Assembly (NCBI GenBank): GCA_022432975.1
Contig: CM039512.1
Location: 2,838,519-2,902,518, forward strand
DNA length: 64,000 nt
From: Begonia masoniana
Taxonomy: Eukaryota; Streptophyta; Magnoliopsida; Cucurbitales; Begoniaceae
Direction: 5' to 3'
Both the position numbers and the translations under genes were made by a program. The stretch's first letter is position 1. Every line of letters starts with the position of its first letter. Below are positions 1 through 19,309 of the stretch, in pieces. Under the pieces are notes generated by a model, which saw nothing but the letters and a program-made list of their open reading frames with translations, was not told where the DNA came from and searched no databases.

Positions 1-407
1 AATCTTCAATTCAAATATAACGTGCTTCCCTTTTATGAATCTTGGTTTCTATTTATCTCTCTTTCTCCAAAAAAAAAAACAATGTGAATAAATTAGTTAT
101 GGAGTTAATTTATTTGTATTGTCGGGGGTTCTTTCTTTTATTGAAGAAAATGACTTTGTTGCTAAGTTTGCTGTTTGATGGGTAACAAATATTGCGTGAC
201 CAGCATAAGGGAAGCACAAAGATGTTAATATTGATTTCTATATTTGGTTAATATGGTTGTATCCTTTTTATTTGAGCCTGAGGATTGCAAAAAGATTTTT
301 GAAATGTTATGTTTCCCTGTGCTGTAACTTCTGATTGACTGCTCTTTTCTTCTTATTTGAGTACTAACTTATCTCTTCACATGATTGATATCATTTCCTG
401 GTTGCAG
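1..407 (+). other. Intron of the CHR5 gene (5' end outside window)
   Basis: AT-rich sequence ending in a good acceptor (ggttgcag) directly before the first visible exon at 408. No coding signal is seen. The preceding exon is not in the window. Confidence 0.7.
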
Positions 408-8202
<7,795 letters not shown>

Positions 8203-9279
8203 TCTAATTGTCGCAACGATAGTGCGATTGATTTGAAGTTTGACATGGGTGCTCTTTCCAGCCCCGCCATTTGTATATTCTCCAGATTTTTTTTAACTCC
8301 ACGGGAATAATCCGCCGCAGATGGTTGGTTGGCATTCTACTGATATGAAGCAACTCATCTGTGAAATTGGATTTTAGTCGTACAGAGAAAATGTGGGTGA
8401 AGAATGAGAAAGCCACCAAATTAGTAGCAACTCAAACATGAAGATGAGTTGGCGATTAATTTGTCGGTGTATAGCAGAACATCGGAATCATTTGACACAG
8501 GACGCGGCGAAGGTTTATATGTAAATCCGCGTTGAAAAAGTAAGTGTACATTATTAGCGGTTTTTTTTTTTTTGAAGAATTTTGGACTTCTTTATTGTTG
8601 ACCTCCTGGAAATGGTGGGTATCATTTTGGCATAGAAGTGTAGCTTTTATGGTAATATAGAGATATACACATACATGATACATACTTGGTGGACTAGTTA
8701 TGGAAATAATAATAAATTGGCAAAACTCGTGTCTCTGACTTTGATGCAAAGGGTAGTGGCAAAATCAAGCTTGGTTAATGTAGAGTATTTGATGGAGTCT
8801 CTTCACTTGCAAAGAAGAGAATTTATAATTATAATTATGTTATAGCACATGATTGATTACGTGTTGTTCACTCATTAATAGAATTATAATAAATTAATAA
8901 ATTACAAATTTATAACACATAAATATTGCGTCATAATAAGATTAAATATAACATTATTGACTGAGTTATCCAAAATGCATGCTTTTTTCTCATGGATGTT
9001 GCTTTTCTCCTCAAAATTAGAGAAATAAATAGTCCAAAACAAATATTCAGCAAATATAAGCAGGAAGCCAGATTAATATCTTAAAGAAAACATTTAATTA
9101 TCGAGTTAAACTGTGAAATTGACTCTGGTTCATATATAAACACGCCGAAGCTAAGCCGGAAGAAAGTGGCATATCATAATCTACTGAAACTCAAAACCTG
9201 CACACTTGAATTTCAGAAAATTTTCTGCTACAATGTACATCCCTAAGACCCCTCAAGCTGTCACCACAAATTTAAATTT
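8203..9279. other. CHR5 3' UTR and convergent intergenic region
   Basis: This lies between the stop codon of the CHR5 gene and the stop codon of the minus-strand homeodomain gene. It should hold both 3' UTRs. It is AT-rich, and the ORFs are short and show no family resemblance. No repeat longer than simple A/T runs was noticed. Confidence 0.6.
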
Positions 9280-12200
9280 CTAGCCCGACGATGAACTCGT
9301 TTCGGTGGCTTCTTCCTCACTAGCATCGGATAGCATCCGTAAGCCACATCTACATTATGTAAAAACTCTTGTTAATAAGTATATAATACATGTGTAAAGT
9401 TATCTGTGTATATGTTTGTATATACCCAAAGGTGCGAGTATTTATTGTGAAAATCGACATTCCCAGAATCTGGTTCACAGTATAATGAAGACGGCTAGAA
9501 TTACTTACATTCGGATTACTGTAAACCAAATATAATGAAAAACATGCATGTGGATTCATGGACATGTTTCCTTGCTCAGCTGTAGAAAAGGAAGGCTTGT
9601 TTACTAACCTTTCGACAGGATATTTATGGTCTGGAAGAGGAACTTTCAATGAAAAATCTTGTCGCATAAATTCCCCTCGAGCTTGTTTAGCAACCTTAGG
9701 AATACATAAGAGGACCATTACAACAGAAACGAGGCTAAAATTACACTATATTGCTTAAGATATGTCTTTGTAGGTGTGCAAATATGCATCTTTATTTGCA
9801 TCCCTCATGAATTGAATACACATCATGACGTTAATCCAGAACTTAGAGATCCAAAAAAAAAAAAGAAACTCACTGTCATGTCATTCCTTGGACATCTATT
9901 CAGATTCATAGGATCACTATATTCCTTCGAATCCCGAATTTCTCTATCAAAAGTCATCTGTTTCTCCTGTAAATATCAATTTAAAACAAGTATCAACAGA
10001 AAAAAAAAAAGTCGGCCAATTAATGAATAATCTCGATGTGTTAAGATAAAGAGTAATCAAACCTTCGAATGATAAGGTTCACGAGAGCTCTGCATTAACT
10101 TAGCTTGCCTGTTTTTTGAATATTCATGCCTACGAAGATCCTTGGAACCAACCATATCGCCATCTCTCTGTTGAGCTGCAAATGCTGGACCACATTCGTC
10201 ACGTTGGTTGAAAACGGAATTAGACATTTTTTCACCACTATAGCTGCAGCTTGTTATACTATTACTTTTTCTATATGACAGTGCTGCTAAAGGAGATTCT
10301 TTGTAAAAATCTCTGGGTGAGTTTTGGCCAGTTAAAGGATATGAAATGTCATAAGAACTCAAATTTTTCTCCTGACGATAAGGATTCTTGTTCCAAGACT
10401 CAGCTCCACAAAAAGTGTCAGTGGGAATTGCTTCTTCCATGAACCGGTCCTGGCTCCTCATTGAGTTATGTCTTTCATATCTCTGCAAGGCAAGGCGAGA
10501 ACAAGAAATGGGATACTTAACCATCGATTAAATCAGGGTAGGAAACGTTTCAGCCTGTCTATTGGAATATGAAATATGCCAAATTTTAACTATACGGTGA
10601 TACAAGAGTAAAGAGAAACTAGGACAAACTCAAGTTTGTGATTACTAAATGGACTAATCCTTCAAACTTGATTAGAAACTTTTTGTGTATCTTATTCTTT
10701 CATATTGGAAGGATCTAACTACAAGACAATACCTTCGTTTCAAAGGATCTCTTATATTCCTTTTCTACTCTTTCCTTTCGTTATTAGGATTGAGGAATGA
10801 GAGGAGCTTCTTGCGTTGGGCAGTTTAAAACATTGTGAGGCCTTTCTTTGATGAATAGATGCATTTTGTGCAGGATGGCAGAGGAAAATGTGAGTCATCT
10901 CCTTTGTTGGGATGTGAATAGTTTTATGAATAGTTTGATTGTTTATACTTAGTTTTTGAAGAATCCCGATAGAGTTCTAATGAAGTTTACTGGGAAAATA
11001 AAATGTTAAGATTAATGGGTGTCATTTGTTTGTCGATTAAGATTTCTAGATAATAGCATAATTCTGTATTTTAATATTCTCTAAATGTTTATTATTTAAA
11101 TGAGAGATTATAGGATCAAGGGATATCGATAATTTTGTGAAATTATTGTAAGGAGAGCTAACATACCTCTCGAACTTCTGTGGGAGAACTAACATACCTC
11201 TCAAACGTCTGTCCTATTTTATAATTCCATTTTGTTTTATTTAATTATATGAGATTCGTATCACATCCTTAAGTGATGAGGTAATGTGAGTAGTACTTCT
11301 CTTTTTGTAGAGTTGCTCACTCGCTTGTTCTTGTACCATTCAAACATATTTACAAACATAAAAATAAAGGATACAAGAATTAATCAACATCTTTGACAGC
11401 TTCTTCGAAAACTATCTATTTTATCTAACTCCAAAATATAGTCTGTTTGAAAATTTATAAACTGTGAATAATATAAGATGCATTCTCTACTTAATAATTT
11501 TATGGAAGGAAAAGTAGTGCAATTAAGTTTTTAAAAATGAGTTGCTTCCAATCCATCTTAACTAAGGCACCAAGCTCGTAGACATCTATCCCCATTGTTA
11601 TCATTAAGTTCGAATAATAAATGAGATAGTACACATACGGGGCCAAAATTGTTTCGCTTTTTGACGGCAGACAGATCTAAAGAGCTCGGGATAGCAGGAT
11701 TCCCAACATAGTATGATTCTGTCGAAGTATCAACAAAAGAAATATTGGAAAATTTCCAAAACAATTGTACAAAATAACGATATCAAAGAATAAAGTTGAT
11801 CTTTAAACTCATTAAAGGCACCAGCATATGATACAATATCTTTCCTTACTTCTTGCTTGTTAATGTAGCGTTATTGAAAGAGTGACTACCTATTACTAGG
11901 TTCAATGGCACTTTTTATGAGAAATATTATTACAGAACACTTTAAAGAGAGAGGCAGGGAATATATTCACAAAAATAGAACTTTTGAGCATCAAACCAAA
12001 GAAGGGATAGATATTATCAAGTGAAAGCATGCTCAAATTTCTCAATTCACGTTCTAACATCTTCGCTATATTGATTTGTGAAAATATAGCAAAAGGAAGT
12101 ATTGTAGGATCAAAACTACAAGTAGCTACGAGACTTGAGACCATGAAGTACACGCTTGCATCAAACAAAACTAAAACTTACCACAATTAACTGAGGACTT

Positions 12201-13767
12201 GAATGCACCAGGAGGAAGCTCCTGAAATTCAACGCCTAGTGGTGGACCATCTGCTTTATAGTGCATACCCAGTTGCTTCTTAACAGCTGTAATAGCAGCA
12301 TTTTCAATTTCTCCCTTCACTTTCAAATACCCAGATGGCTTATATGGCTTACTGTTCGAGACCCAAGGGACGGAGGACGGATTCACACCTTCCTGTGTCA
12401 AATATCTAGAGGTTTCCGTGTCACGTGGATACTCACGAGAAACCAATCTATCTTGTAAAGAAGAACAACTATCTGAAGAAGTATTTTCTGTGCCACTATT
12501 ATCATCGTCATATGGTTTCCTACGCTCATCAATGTCTCCTGATGAGAAATCACTGCTGTAGGGCCTTCGACTTTCAACTTCCCTTGGATCAATATAATTA
12601 TCGACGTGTTTAGAGCTGCCACATGAGTCTTGCCCAAGACCACTTCCACGGTCTTGGATGACAACGCTTGAATGATCTTGCCGAGTATTAGTCAACTTGT
12701 CTATCAACAATCTTTTATCTTTTAGTCTTCTGTGACAAAACCATCCAGAAACTTGCTTCAGTGTTAATCCTGTCTCCTCAGCAATCTTTAATTTATTGAA
12801 TTCTGAGGGATACTTGTCCTCTGAAGGAAGAATAGATAAATAACTTAATGGATTCGGATTGTTAGATAACATTTGACACGAGAGAAAAACATACCTTTAT
12901 AACAGTTCTCTAAAGCCACAACCTGAGAGCATGTCTTCAACTTTCGTTTCTTATTTTTCTCTGGAGATTCTAAGAAACATAAAAACTGATATTAGTGTGT
13001 AAGAGGACAAGTAGAGATTGTTGCCACTTCGCCAGCAGCTGCAGATAACTGATATTTTATTTGAATACTTAAACTGGGAGAAGGATGGAATGAAAACTTC
13101 ATCAGCAAAAATTTAAATCTATTTTTTACAGCTAAACATTTTAAGATTCTTTAAGACATTTAGACAACATTAGTATTTCGTATAATTGAAAGGTTTTCAC
13201 CTATGGAAAAACAATACATCTGTTTTAATACAAATGCATTGCACATAAGAACGGAAAATAGATAGACATTCTACGGCTAAGACAAATACAGAGAAATGGT
13301 TGAAACTCATAGAACTTTATGAGGAAGAAGTAAATTATAAAGAACTATCGCTTCAATTATTTCACGGTTCCAATCGAAACAAACTCAAGATGCAAGTAAA
13401 CTTGTCGGTCTTTCAGCTAAATGGTAAATCAATAATAATATTAGAGACAAAAAATTAAGAAAAAATGGATCATCGACATTGATGCAGGAATTACGAGAAA
13501 AAAAGAAATGCATCTCAAGGTGGTAATCGTTATGGATGAGGAGCAAGCTAAGAAAGGCAAACAACAAGACAGAAAGGTAAGAGAAACACAAACATCGAGA
13601 CAGAAAATGAAAGTGAAATTCTTATTTGCCCCACGAAGACAGCAATTACACAATCCAACCAAGAAATTTCAAAATTTCGTAGAAAAAACAAACAAATTCA
13701 CCATACCCATCATTTTTTAAATCGATTAGAGGGTAAGGGAAAGAAACAGAAGAAAACCTTTTCCCAT
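9280..13767 (-). CDS. Homeodomain-like protein with N-terminal homeodomain
   Basis: Probable nuclear DNA-binding protein of about 490 residues. Exons in transcription order: 13767-13758 (tentative start, ATGGGAAAAG), 12969-12895, 12820-12182, 11718-11639, 10482-10063, 9966-9874, 9694-9609 and 9349-9280 (TAG). All phases agree. The homeodomain spans about residues 10-66 and is split by the intron 12821-12894. Recognition helix 3 is VSGWFCHRRLKDKR, where the usual WFxN has His in place of Asn51, as also in the RLT/DDT homeodomain proteins. The rest is Ser/Asp/Arg-rich and low in complexity, with a charged tail (LSDASEEEATETSSSSG). It resembles an uncharacterised plant homeodomain-like family; I recall Arabidopsis At4g03250 as a possible relative but cannot verify it. 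The weakest part is the 10-bp first coding exon, because its donor (GTTTTC) is poor. Confidence 0.8.
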
Positions 13768-14032
13768 GGGTAATGAATTTATTCGGCAAATGCCTCCTCT
13801 TCCTCTACCCCATTACGTCAAAGCAAAAGCTCGATTCGCGTGGGAAAATGAACAAAAGCATTAAAATTCCATCTTCTCCCTTTCTTCTGCGTCTGAATGA
13901 CTCATAACTCCATGGAAAAAGAGAGGGAACTGAGCTTGGAGATTGGAAACTAGAAAGAAGGAAACCATTCTTTGAGGGGTTCTTAGCTGCAGTTTACTAT
14001 TTAGTTTGATGAAATTTCTATTTTTCTTTTGG
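13768..14032 (-). promoter_or_regulatory. 5' UTR/promoter side of the homeodomain gene
   Basis: Sequence immediately upstream of the proposed ATG. It probably holds the 5' UTR and core promoter, and is cut off by the foldback element starting near 14033. No clear TATA box was singled out. The short minus-strand ORF here looks like chance. Confidence 0.35.
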
Positions 14033-14358
14033 GTAATTATCGAATTGAACATGTACTATTCACGTTTTTTCAATTCGATCCATGTACTAAAAAAATCGGC
14101 AAACTGAACCTTATACTTTGATTCTATTATCAGTTTTGACCTTCTATCAACAATTTCATTAAACCCTCATTGAAAAAACTACCAAACGAATCTACGATCG
14201 TTTGGTAGTTTTTTCAATGAGGGTTTAATGAAATTATTGATAAAAGATCAAAACTGATAACAGAATCAAAGTACAGGGTTCGGTTTGCCGGTTTTTTTAG
14301 TACAATGGCCGAATTAAAAAAACGTGTATAGTACAGGATTCAAATCGATAATTTTCCA
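14033..14358. mobile_element. Foldback MITE, about 325 bp near-perfect palindrome
   Basis: The left half (from ggtaattatcgaattgaac) is repeated in reverse complement by the right half (to caaatcgataattttcc). The arms of about 155 bp share long identical blocks such as aactaccaaacga / tcgtttggtagtt, ttcattaaaccctcattg and its complement, and gttttgatc. The centre is near 14197. It has no coding capacity, so it is a non-autonomous hairpin-type element. Target-site duplications could not be fixed. It lies just upstream of the homeodomain gene. Confidence 0.8.
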
Positions 14359-15588
14359 TTTCTTTTTCTCTCTCCCAATTGTAATTGTATTATTCACTTG
14401 TACAATAATTATAATTATAATTTAAAGTAATTAACAAACAAAAATTTAAACTAGGTCGGTTAAATAACTCGGAGTTAGATTATGCTTCGTTAATAAAATA
14501 ACGTCAGCGAGTTCCTGCTAGCCCGCTCGTTTTAACGAAACTTTTTAAGTTCCGAAAGTGGGTTCACTTACTTGAAATTTTTAACAAAAAATTAAATAGC
14601 AGGAGCTCACTGGAAATTATTTTGTTAATGTATTATAATTTAAAGCCAAGTTTGCTAAAAAATATAACTTAAAGATGAATATATTAATAATTTCATAGTT
14701 TTAAAATAATTATCCAATAATTTATTATAATAAAATTAAATAAATATTATTTTTAAGTTAAAGATGAAAGTGCAAAACTATCTTAATTTTTGTATTAATG
14801 CTACCGTTATTGTCTACTACTGCTTTCTAATTCTCTGTGACAAATATCGATAGATTTAATTAATATAATAAATTATAAATAATTAAAATAAATCATTAAT
14901 TACATCAATCAATATTTGACATGTCATAAAGTATTAATAGAGCATAAACATAACATTATTTTCATCACATACTTTGAATAAAAATAAACGATTCTAAATA
15001 ATTATAAATTGTTTATGAAGACATTTATAATTTTTTCGTAACATTTAAAACATAATTAATTAAATTCAATTAGACCAAAACACTAAGAAAAATATAATCG
15101 TCGAGTCATGTTCACAAAAAATCTTGGTTCACTAGACTTACTAATCGAACAAATTGTACAAAATTCGACTCTAAAGCTCGGTTCATCGCAAACTTAGAAT
15201 AAAATTTTTTTTAAAAAAATTAACTTACATTATATTTCACAATACTTGTAATTAAATTTATTAGAAGTAAAAAATTATAATTAATAATATATTTTATAAT
15301 ATAATAATTACATATAATTTATTTATTGACTAGTCAACTAAAAGATCTACTTGGGCTAGGTTAATCCAAGCACTGACCAATATCTAAATTCAAAGACTGA
15401 ACTTTATATAGCTAATTAAATATTTATTTACTTATTAATAATATGTTAAAAAACTAAGAAAAAAAACATTTTTTAAGATTATAATTAATTTACTTTTTTA
15501 TTTTCACAATAACCTTAATTGATTAAACAAAATTATCTTCAAATCATATTAAATATATTTTGTGCTATTATTATTAATTAAGAAAAAG
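14359..15588. other. AT-rich intergenic stretch without genes
   Basis: Very AT-rich spacer with many short ATTA/TTAA runs and stops in all frames. No gene, RNA gene or clear repeat was recognised. Confidence 0.6.
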
Positions 15589-16078
15589 TTCAATTTAGCC
15601 TCTAACGTATGAGGCTAGTAGTCATTTGGTCCCTAACGTTTATTTTTGGTCCAATCAGACCCTATCGTATACACCGTTTGCAATTCAAACCCTCCCGTTA
15701 AATTTTCCGTTAAATTTGACATGTGCTTTGCACGTGCGCTGCTAAAATCTTAAAATACTATCATTTCCTCCCAAAATCCCTAAAGTAAAAATTAAATTTA
15801 CTTTAAAAACATACACTAAACTATTTCTTATTATTCCAATTTGAATTTACGGTAGGGATTTCGGACAAATTTAACTTTTTCTTTAGGGATTTCGGGAGGA
15901 AATGAGGGTAATTTGGGATTTTAGCAACGCACGTGCAGAGCACATGTCAAATTTAACGGGAGGGTTTGAATTGCAAACAATGTTTATGATAAGGTCTGAT
16001 TGGGTCAAAAATAAACGTTATGGACCAAATGACCACTGACCTCATACGTTGGGAGCTAAATTGAACTTTTTCCTAATT
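15589..16078. mobile_element. MITE-like element with long terminal inverted repeats
   Basis: The left arm begins aaaaagttcaatttagcctc and the right arm ends gctaaattgaactttttcc. The arms of about 170 bp match in inverted order: atttggtcc(c)taacgtttattttt against its complement, tttgcaattcaaaccctccc against gggagggtttgaattgcaaa, and gacatgtgc, cacgtgc and attttag blocks. The AT-rich middle of about 150 bp has no ORF of note. This is a non-autonomous TIR element. Two related half-copies lie downstream at 16440-16600 and 16967-17112. Confidence 0.75.
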
Positions 16079-16439
16079 TTTTTGTTATATTTTTTCAATT
16101 GAAATGGATTTTTGAAATGCTGTGATTAATCGACACTCCATCTGCTTGCAAAAACGAAAAAAGAAAAGAAAAAGTTATCATTTTTATTGAACTCTTTAAT
16201 TATCATTATTGATACAGGTTATGAGTTTTGCTACTACTGCTAAAGTAGATAAATGGCTTTTTACGCACCCTATGCAATGTCTGGGGCTCTTCATTTTTCC
16301 GAAATAAATACTAGTGTCATTAGTTATAGTGTTCAGACTAATTCAACTCCTGCGAGGGCATTGTGATTTATCCATAAATTTTGTTCGCAGCCATAATTGT
16401 TTGCCTCTGTTATGAGAGAGAGAGAGAGAATGGTAGTTT

Positions 16440-16600
16440 GAGAATTTTGAAAGGGATCTGTCAAATTTAACTGAAAAATTGACGGGAGGATTTGAATTGC
16501 AAAGTTTTATACGATCGGGTTTGATTGGGTAAAAAATAAACGTTAAAGGCCAAATGACCACTGACCCCATACGTTGGGGACTAAATTGAACTTTTCCCAA
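16440..16600 (+). mobile_element. Half copy of the 15589-16078 TIR element
   Basis: This matches only the right arm of the complete element: gacgggaggatttgaattgc, attgggtaaaaaataaacgt, ggccaaatgaccactgac, catacgttgg and ctaaattgaactttt. The left arm is missing, so it is a truncated element or one end of a larger one whose other sequence lies between 16600 and 16967. Confidence 0.7.
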
Positions 16601-16635
16601 AAAATTAAAATAAGAGTCTCCTTTCCTCATTTTTC

Positions 16636-16920
16636 TCAGAAAACAAAGACAAGAAAATTCAAATCAGTATCACCAGGTACCTTATTGGAGGGAATCTTCC
16701 TTCCGAGATTGTTCATTCTGATAGCGTCGACTATACTACCAATCTTGGAGCTACCCCCGTGGCTATAAACAAAATCATAGCCAGGAAGCTTAGTGTAGAA
16801 CTTCTCCTCACATGGCAGAATCGGCGGATTGACCAATGGTTCTGAATCGTGAACTGTTTCGTAGGCGGTGGAGGTACTAAGTCGAGCCTCAATTGCCTTC
16901 TGAATGCAGAAAATGAGAAA
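16636..16920 (-). pseudogene. Unidentified gene fragment (probable captured exon)
   Basis: On the minus strand an acceptor-like ctgcattcag near 16900 opens a frame of about 70 residues that includes NPPILPCEEKFYTKLPGYDF and SHGGSSKIGSIVDAIRMNNL. It ends at a donor-like AAG/GTACCTG near 16685. Codon use and composition look like a real exon, but no start, stop or neighbouring exon was found and I do not recognise the family. It is enclosed by two same-orientation half copies of a TIR element, as expected for a fragment carried by a transposon. Transcription is unknown. Confidence 0.45.
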
Positions 16921-16966
16921 GATGAAAAAGAATGACGAGGAGAGAGAAAGATGATGGTAATTTGGG

Positions 16967-17112
16967 ATCTGTCAAATTTAACTGGAAAATTGACGGGATG
17001 GTTTGAATTACAAATATTTTATACGATAAGGTTTAATTGGGTAAAAAATAAACGTTAGAGGCCAAATGACCACTGACTCCATACGTTGAAGGCTAAATTA
17101 AACTTTTCCCAA
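16967..17112 (+). mobile_element. Second half copy of the 15589-16078 TIR element
   Basis: Right-arm homology again: gacgggatggtttgaatt, attgggtaaaaaataaacgt, ggccaaatgaccactgac, catacgttg and ggctaaattaaacttttccc. It has the same orientation as the copy at 16440-16600 and is slightly more diverged from the complete element. Confidence 0.7.
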
Positions 17113-17924
17113 ATATAAACATAAACACAAAGGTATTAGTCTTCGGTTCAATTACTGATTAAATAAATTAGAAAAAAATTATGATTTTGAATTATCATCA
17201 CAACATGTCAATTGATTATTATCGATAAAATGTGAATTGCTAAGTCGTACTAGGAAAAAATATAACACCACGGGCTGCTATTATAATATTAACGTGACAA
17301 ATCTATATAGCTAAGTGGAATTTAGTGGCAATAAATATAACATACAGAAATGCTAAGACTTTTATAACATTGACTAAATCCAGGATGGATAAAAATTGTT
17401 TAATTTGATGATTATCATTGGAAGTTGACCAATTAGTTCGAAACAATCACAATCACGAGAAATTAGTGCTGCATTTTTTTTTTAATTTAATTTTCTTAAA
17501 ACAATGTACTAATAAATTAGTACAATAATTAAGATAAATTATTAAAAGTGCATAATTAGAAGTTGAATTTAACGTTACTTTGATTATTTTTTAGCCTGAT
17601 AACTCATAATATATCTCGATTTATTTTTAATTTTTGAAATTAAATGCATGTATGTAACACATTTCTTGGAAGGGCGGTGTCACGTCAACTAATCACATTA
17701 TAATTCATTTAATATGATTTTTATATGATATAGTTTTGCAAATTGCATGCTTAGCGAATAAATAAATTATTTATTTAAAATTTCTTTTTCTTTTCACTAC
17801 ATTATTATATATTTTATTTAGCCAAAAATTTGAGGCATTTATATACAGAGAGAAGTGGTCAAACTTGGCATGGTTGACCAAAACAAAACCCTAAAAACTT
17901 CATAAAAAGTCGCCTTTCATTCGC
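17113..17924. other. AT-rich upstream region of the PADRE gene
   Basis: AT-rich spacer holding short A/T runs and no ORF that resembles a protein. Its last 100 bases lead into the TATA box of the next gene and contain two TTGACC W-box-like words (aacttggcatggttgacc and nearby), a motif bound by WRKY factors. Function is not shown. Confidence 0.45.
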
Positions 17925-17930
17925 TATATA
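17925..17930 (+). promoter_or_regulatory. TATA box of the PADRE gene
   Basis: TATATA in a TCGCTATATATTCAC context, 61 bases before the ATG. This fits a short 5' UTR of about 30 bases. Confidence 0.55.
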
Positions 17931-17990
17931 TTCACTGGATATATATGAAACTCCACTTCTTCTTCTTCTTTCATCTTCTTTCTGGTAAAG

Positions 17991-18599
17991 ATGGGAAATT
18001 GCCTATCTCCGTGTTACATGCAAACAGGAAAATCCGAAGTCAAACTGATATTCTACGGAGGAAGGACAAGAATTCTAGCCGGAAAACACGTCGCCGGAGA
18101 GATTCTGTTCGAGTTTCCAGAAATGATCGTCTGCAATTCCAACTCATTCTTCATCGGCCACTCCATTCCGTCCTTATCCATAAACGACAATCTTATTGCA
18201 GGCGAGACATATTTTGTTCTGCCAATCGAGTGTTTCTCGTCGGAAACCATCTCAGCCTCCTCACTCGCAGCCTTAGGGCGAAGCCCTAAAAGGAGTCCGA
18301 TGAAATTTTCGGAGCCGCCGTTCCAGTACTTGAAGAGCTCAAACGGCGCTGTTCTGATCAAGGTGGTGCCGGAGTTTATAATCAAACTGATTAGCGAAGG
18401 GAAGGAATGCGATCAATCAACCATCGACCACGGCAGTAGCTTTCTCTGTAACACGCCGGAACTGCAAAAACATTACGATCAACTTGTAGGGTCTAAAGCC
18501 CAGGTTTGGTCGCCCAACCTAGAAACCATTACTGAGTACAAAATCAAGTACTCGCCTTGTAGGTTTATTGGGTTGGAACTGAAGCAAAAGGAGAAGTAA
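17991..18599 (+). CDS. PADRE-domain (DUF4228) protein
   Basis: Single-exon gene for 202 residues. The start MGNCLSPC has Gly2 followed by Cys4 and Cys8, the arrangement for N-myristoylation and palmitoylation, so membrane anchoring is likely. The N-terminal half (KLIFYGGRTRILAGKHVAGE, and the block ending in AGETYFVLPIECF) matches the conserved core of the plant PADRE/DUF4228 family, whose members are often induced by pathogens and abiotic stress; their biochemical role is not known. The length is typical and the frame is intact. The C-terminal half (EFIIKLISEG, a Gln-Lys-His stretch, then a tail ending KQKEK) is as expected for the longer members. TTGACC words and a TATA box lie directly upstream. 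The family call is firm; the exact paralogue is not determined. Confidence 0.88.
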   Translation: MGNCLSPCYMQTGKSEVKLIFYGGRTRILAGKHVAGEILFEFPEMIVCNSNSFFIGHSIPSLSINDNLIAGETYFVLPIECFSSETISASSLAALGRSPKRSPMKFSEPPFQYLKSSNGAVLIKVVPEFIIKLISEGKECDQSTIDHGSSFLCNTPELQKHYDQLVGSKAQVWSPNLETITEYKIKYSPCRFIGLELKQKEK

Positions 18600-19309
18600 C
18601 CATAATTATATTTTATATTTCTTTTTTCTTTTTAAATCATTAGCAACTGATATCATCTTCTCTTAAATTCCGTTAGATTTTTCTTTAAAATTCGTTAGAT
18701 CTCTTTCATGAGAGTGAGGATTAGGGTTTGGGAGATGGGGGTTGGGTGTTCTTCTCTGGAAAGAAAGAAGCCAGATTGAAAGCTTTGCCAGATCTGGTGC
18801 GACAGTCCGTGACTAACTCTTTTCAAGCCAACCAATAATACACAGACACGTAGACATTCTATCTCCGGCGATGTGGGCCTATTGAACCTACGTAAGTAGG
18901 AACAGCGATTAGGTGATTTCGTAACAGTCACTTTAGTAGGTCTTCTGTCACAGTGTCTAGCCATTTTTCACTTTTGCCTTTTCTTTCTACACGCGCTCTC
19001 TCTTCTTATCAGTTTCCACGCACGAGATAATAAAATAATATTATTTATTTATTAAAAAATAAAACTTAATTAATTTTTTTATTTAATTAAAATAAAATAA
19101 TTATAAGTTTTTTATTTAAAAATAATTATTTGTAGTGGCGCGTGAGAGCTTCAGTAAAGGAAAACAACATACTGCGGTTTATACTCGGTTTGCAGGCTCG
19201 AGGCTAAGACCATTTCTTCTCGTTTTACGTGTACTCCACGCAATAAAGACACAAATTAAAGGGAAAAAAAATAAAAAAATAAAAATCCTTCAAGTACAAA
19301 TAAATTTTA
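18600..19309. other. Intergenic region after the PADRE gene
   Basis: It begins with the PADRE 3' UTR. Around 18700-18965 there is a less AT-rich stretch with open but unrecognised short frames on the minus strand. The rest is AT-rich with A/T runs. No gene call is supported. Confidence 0.5.
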
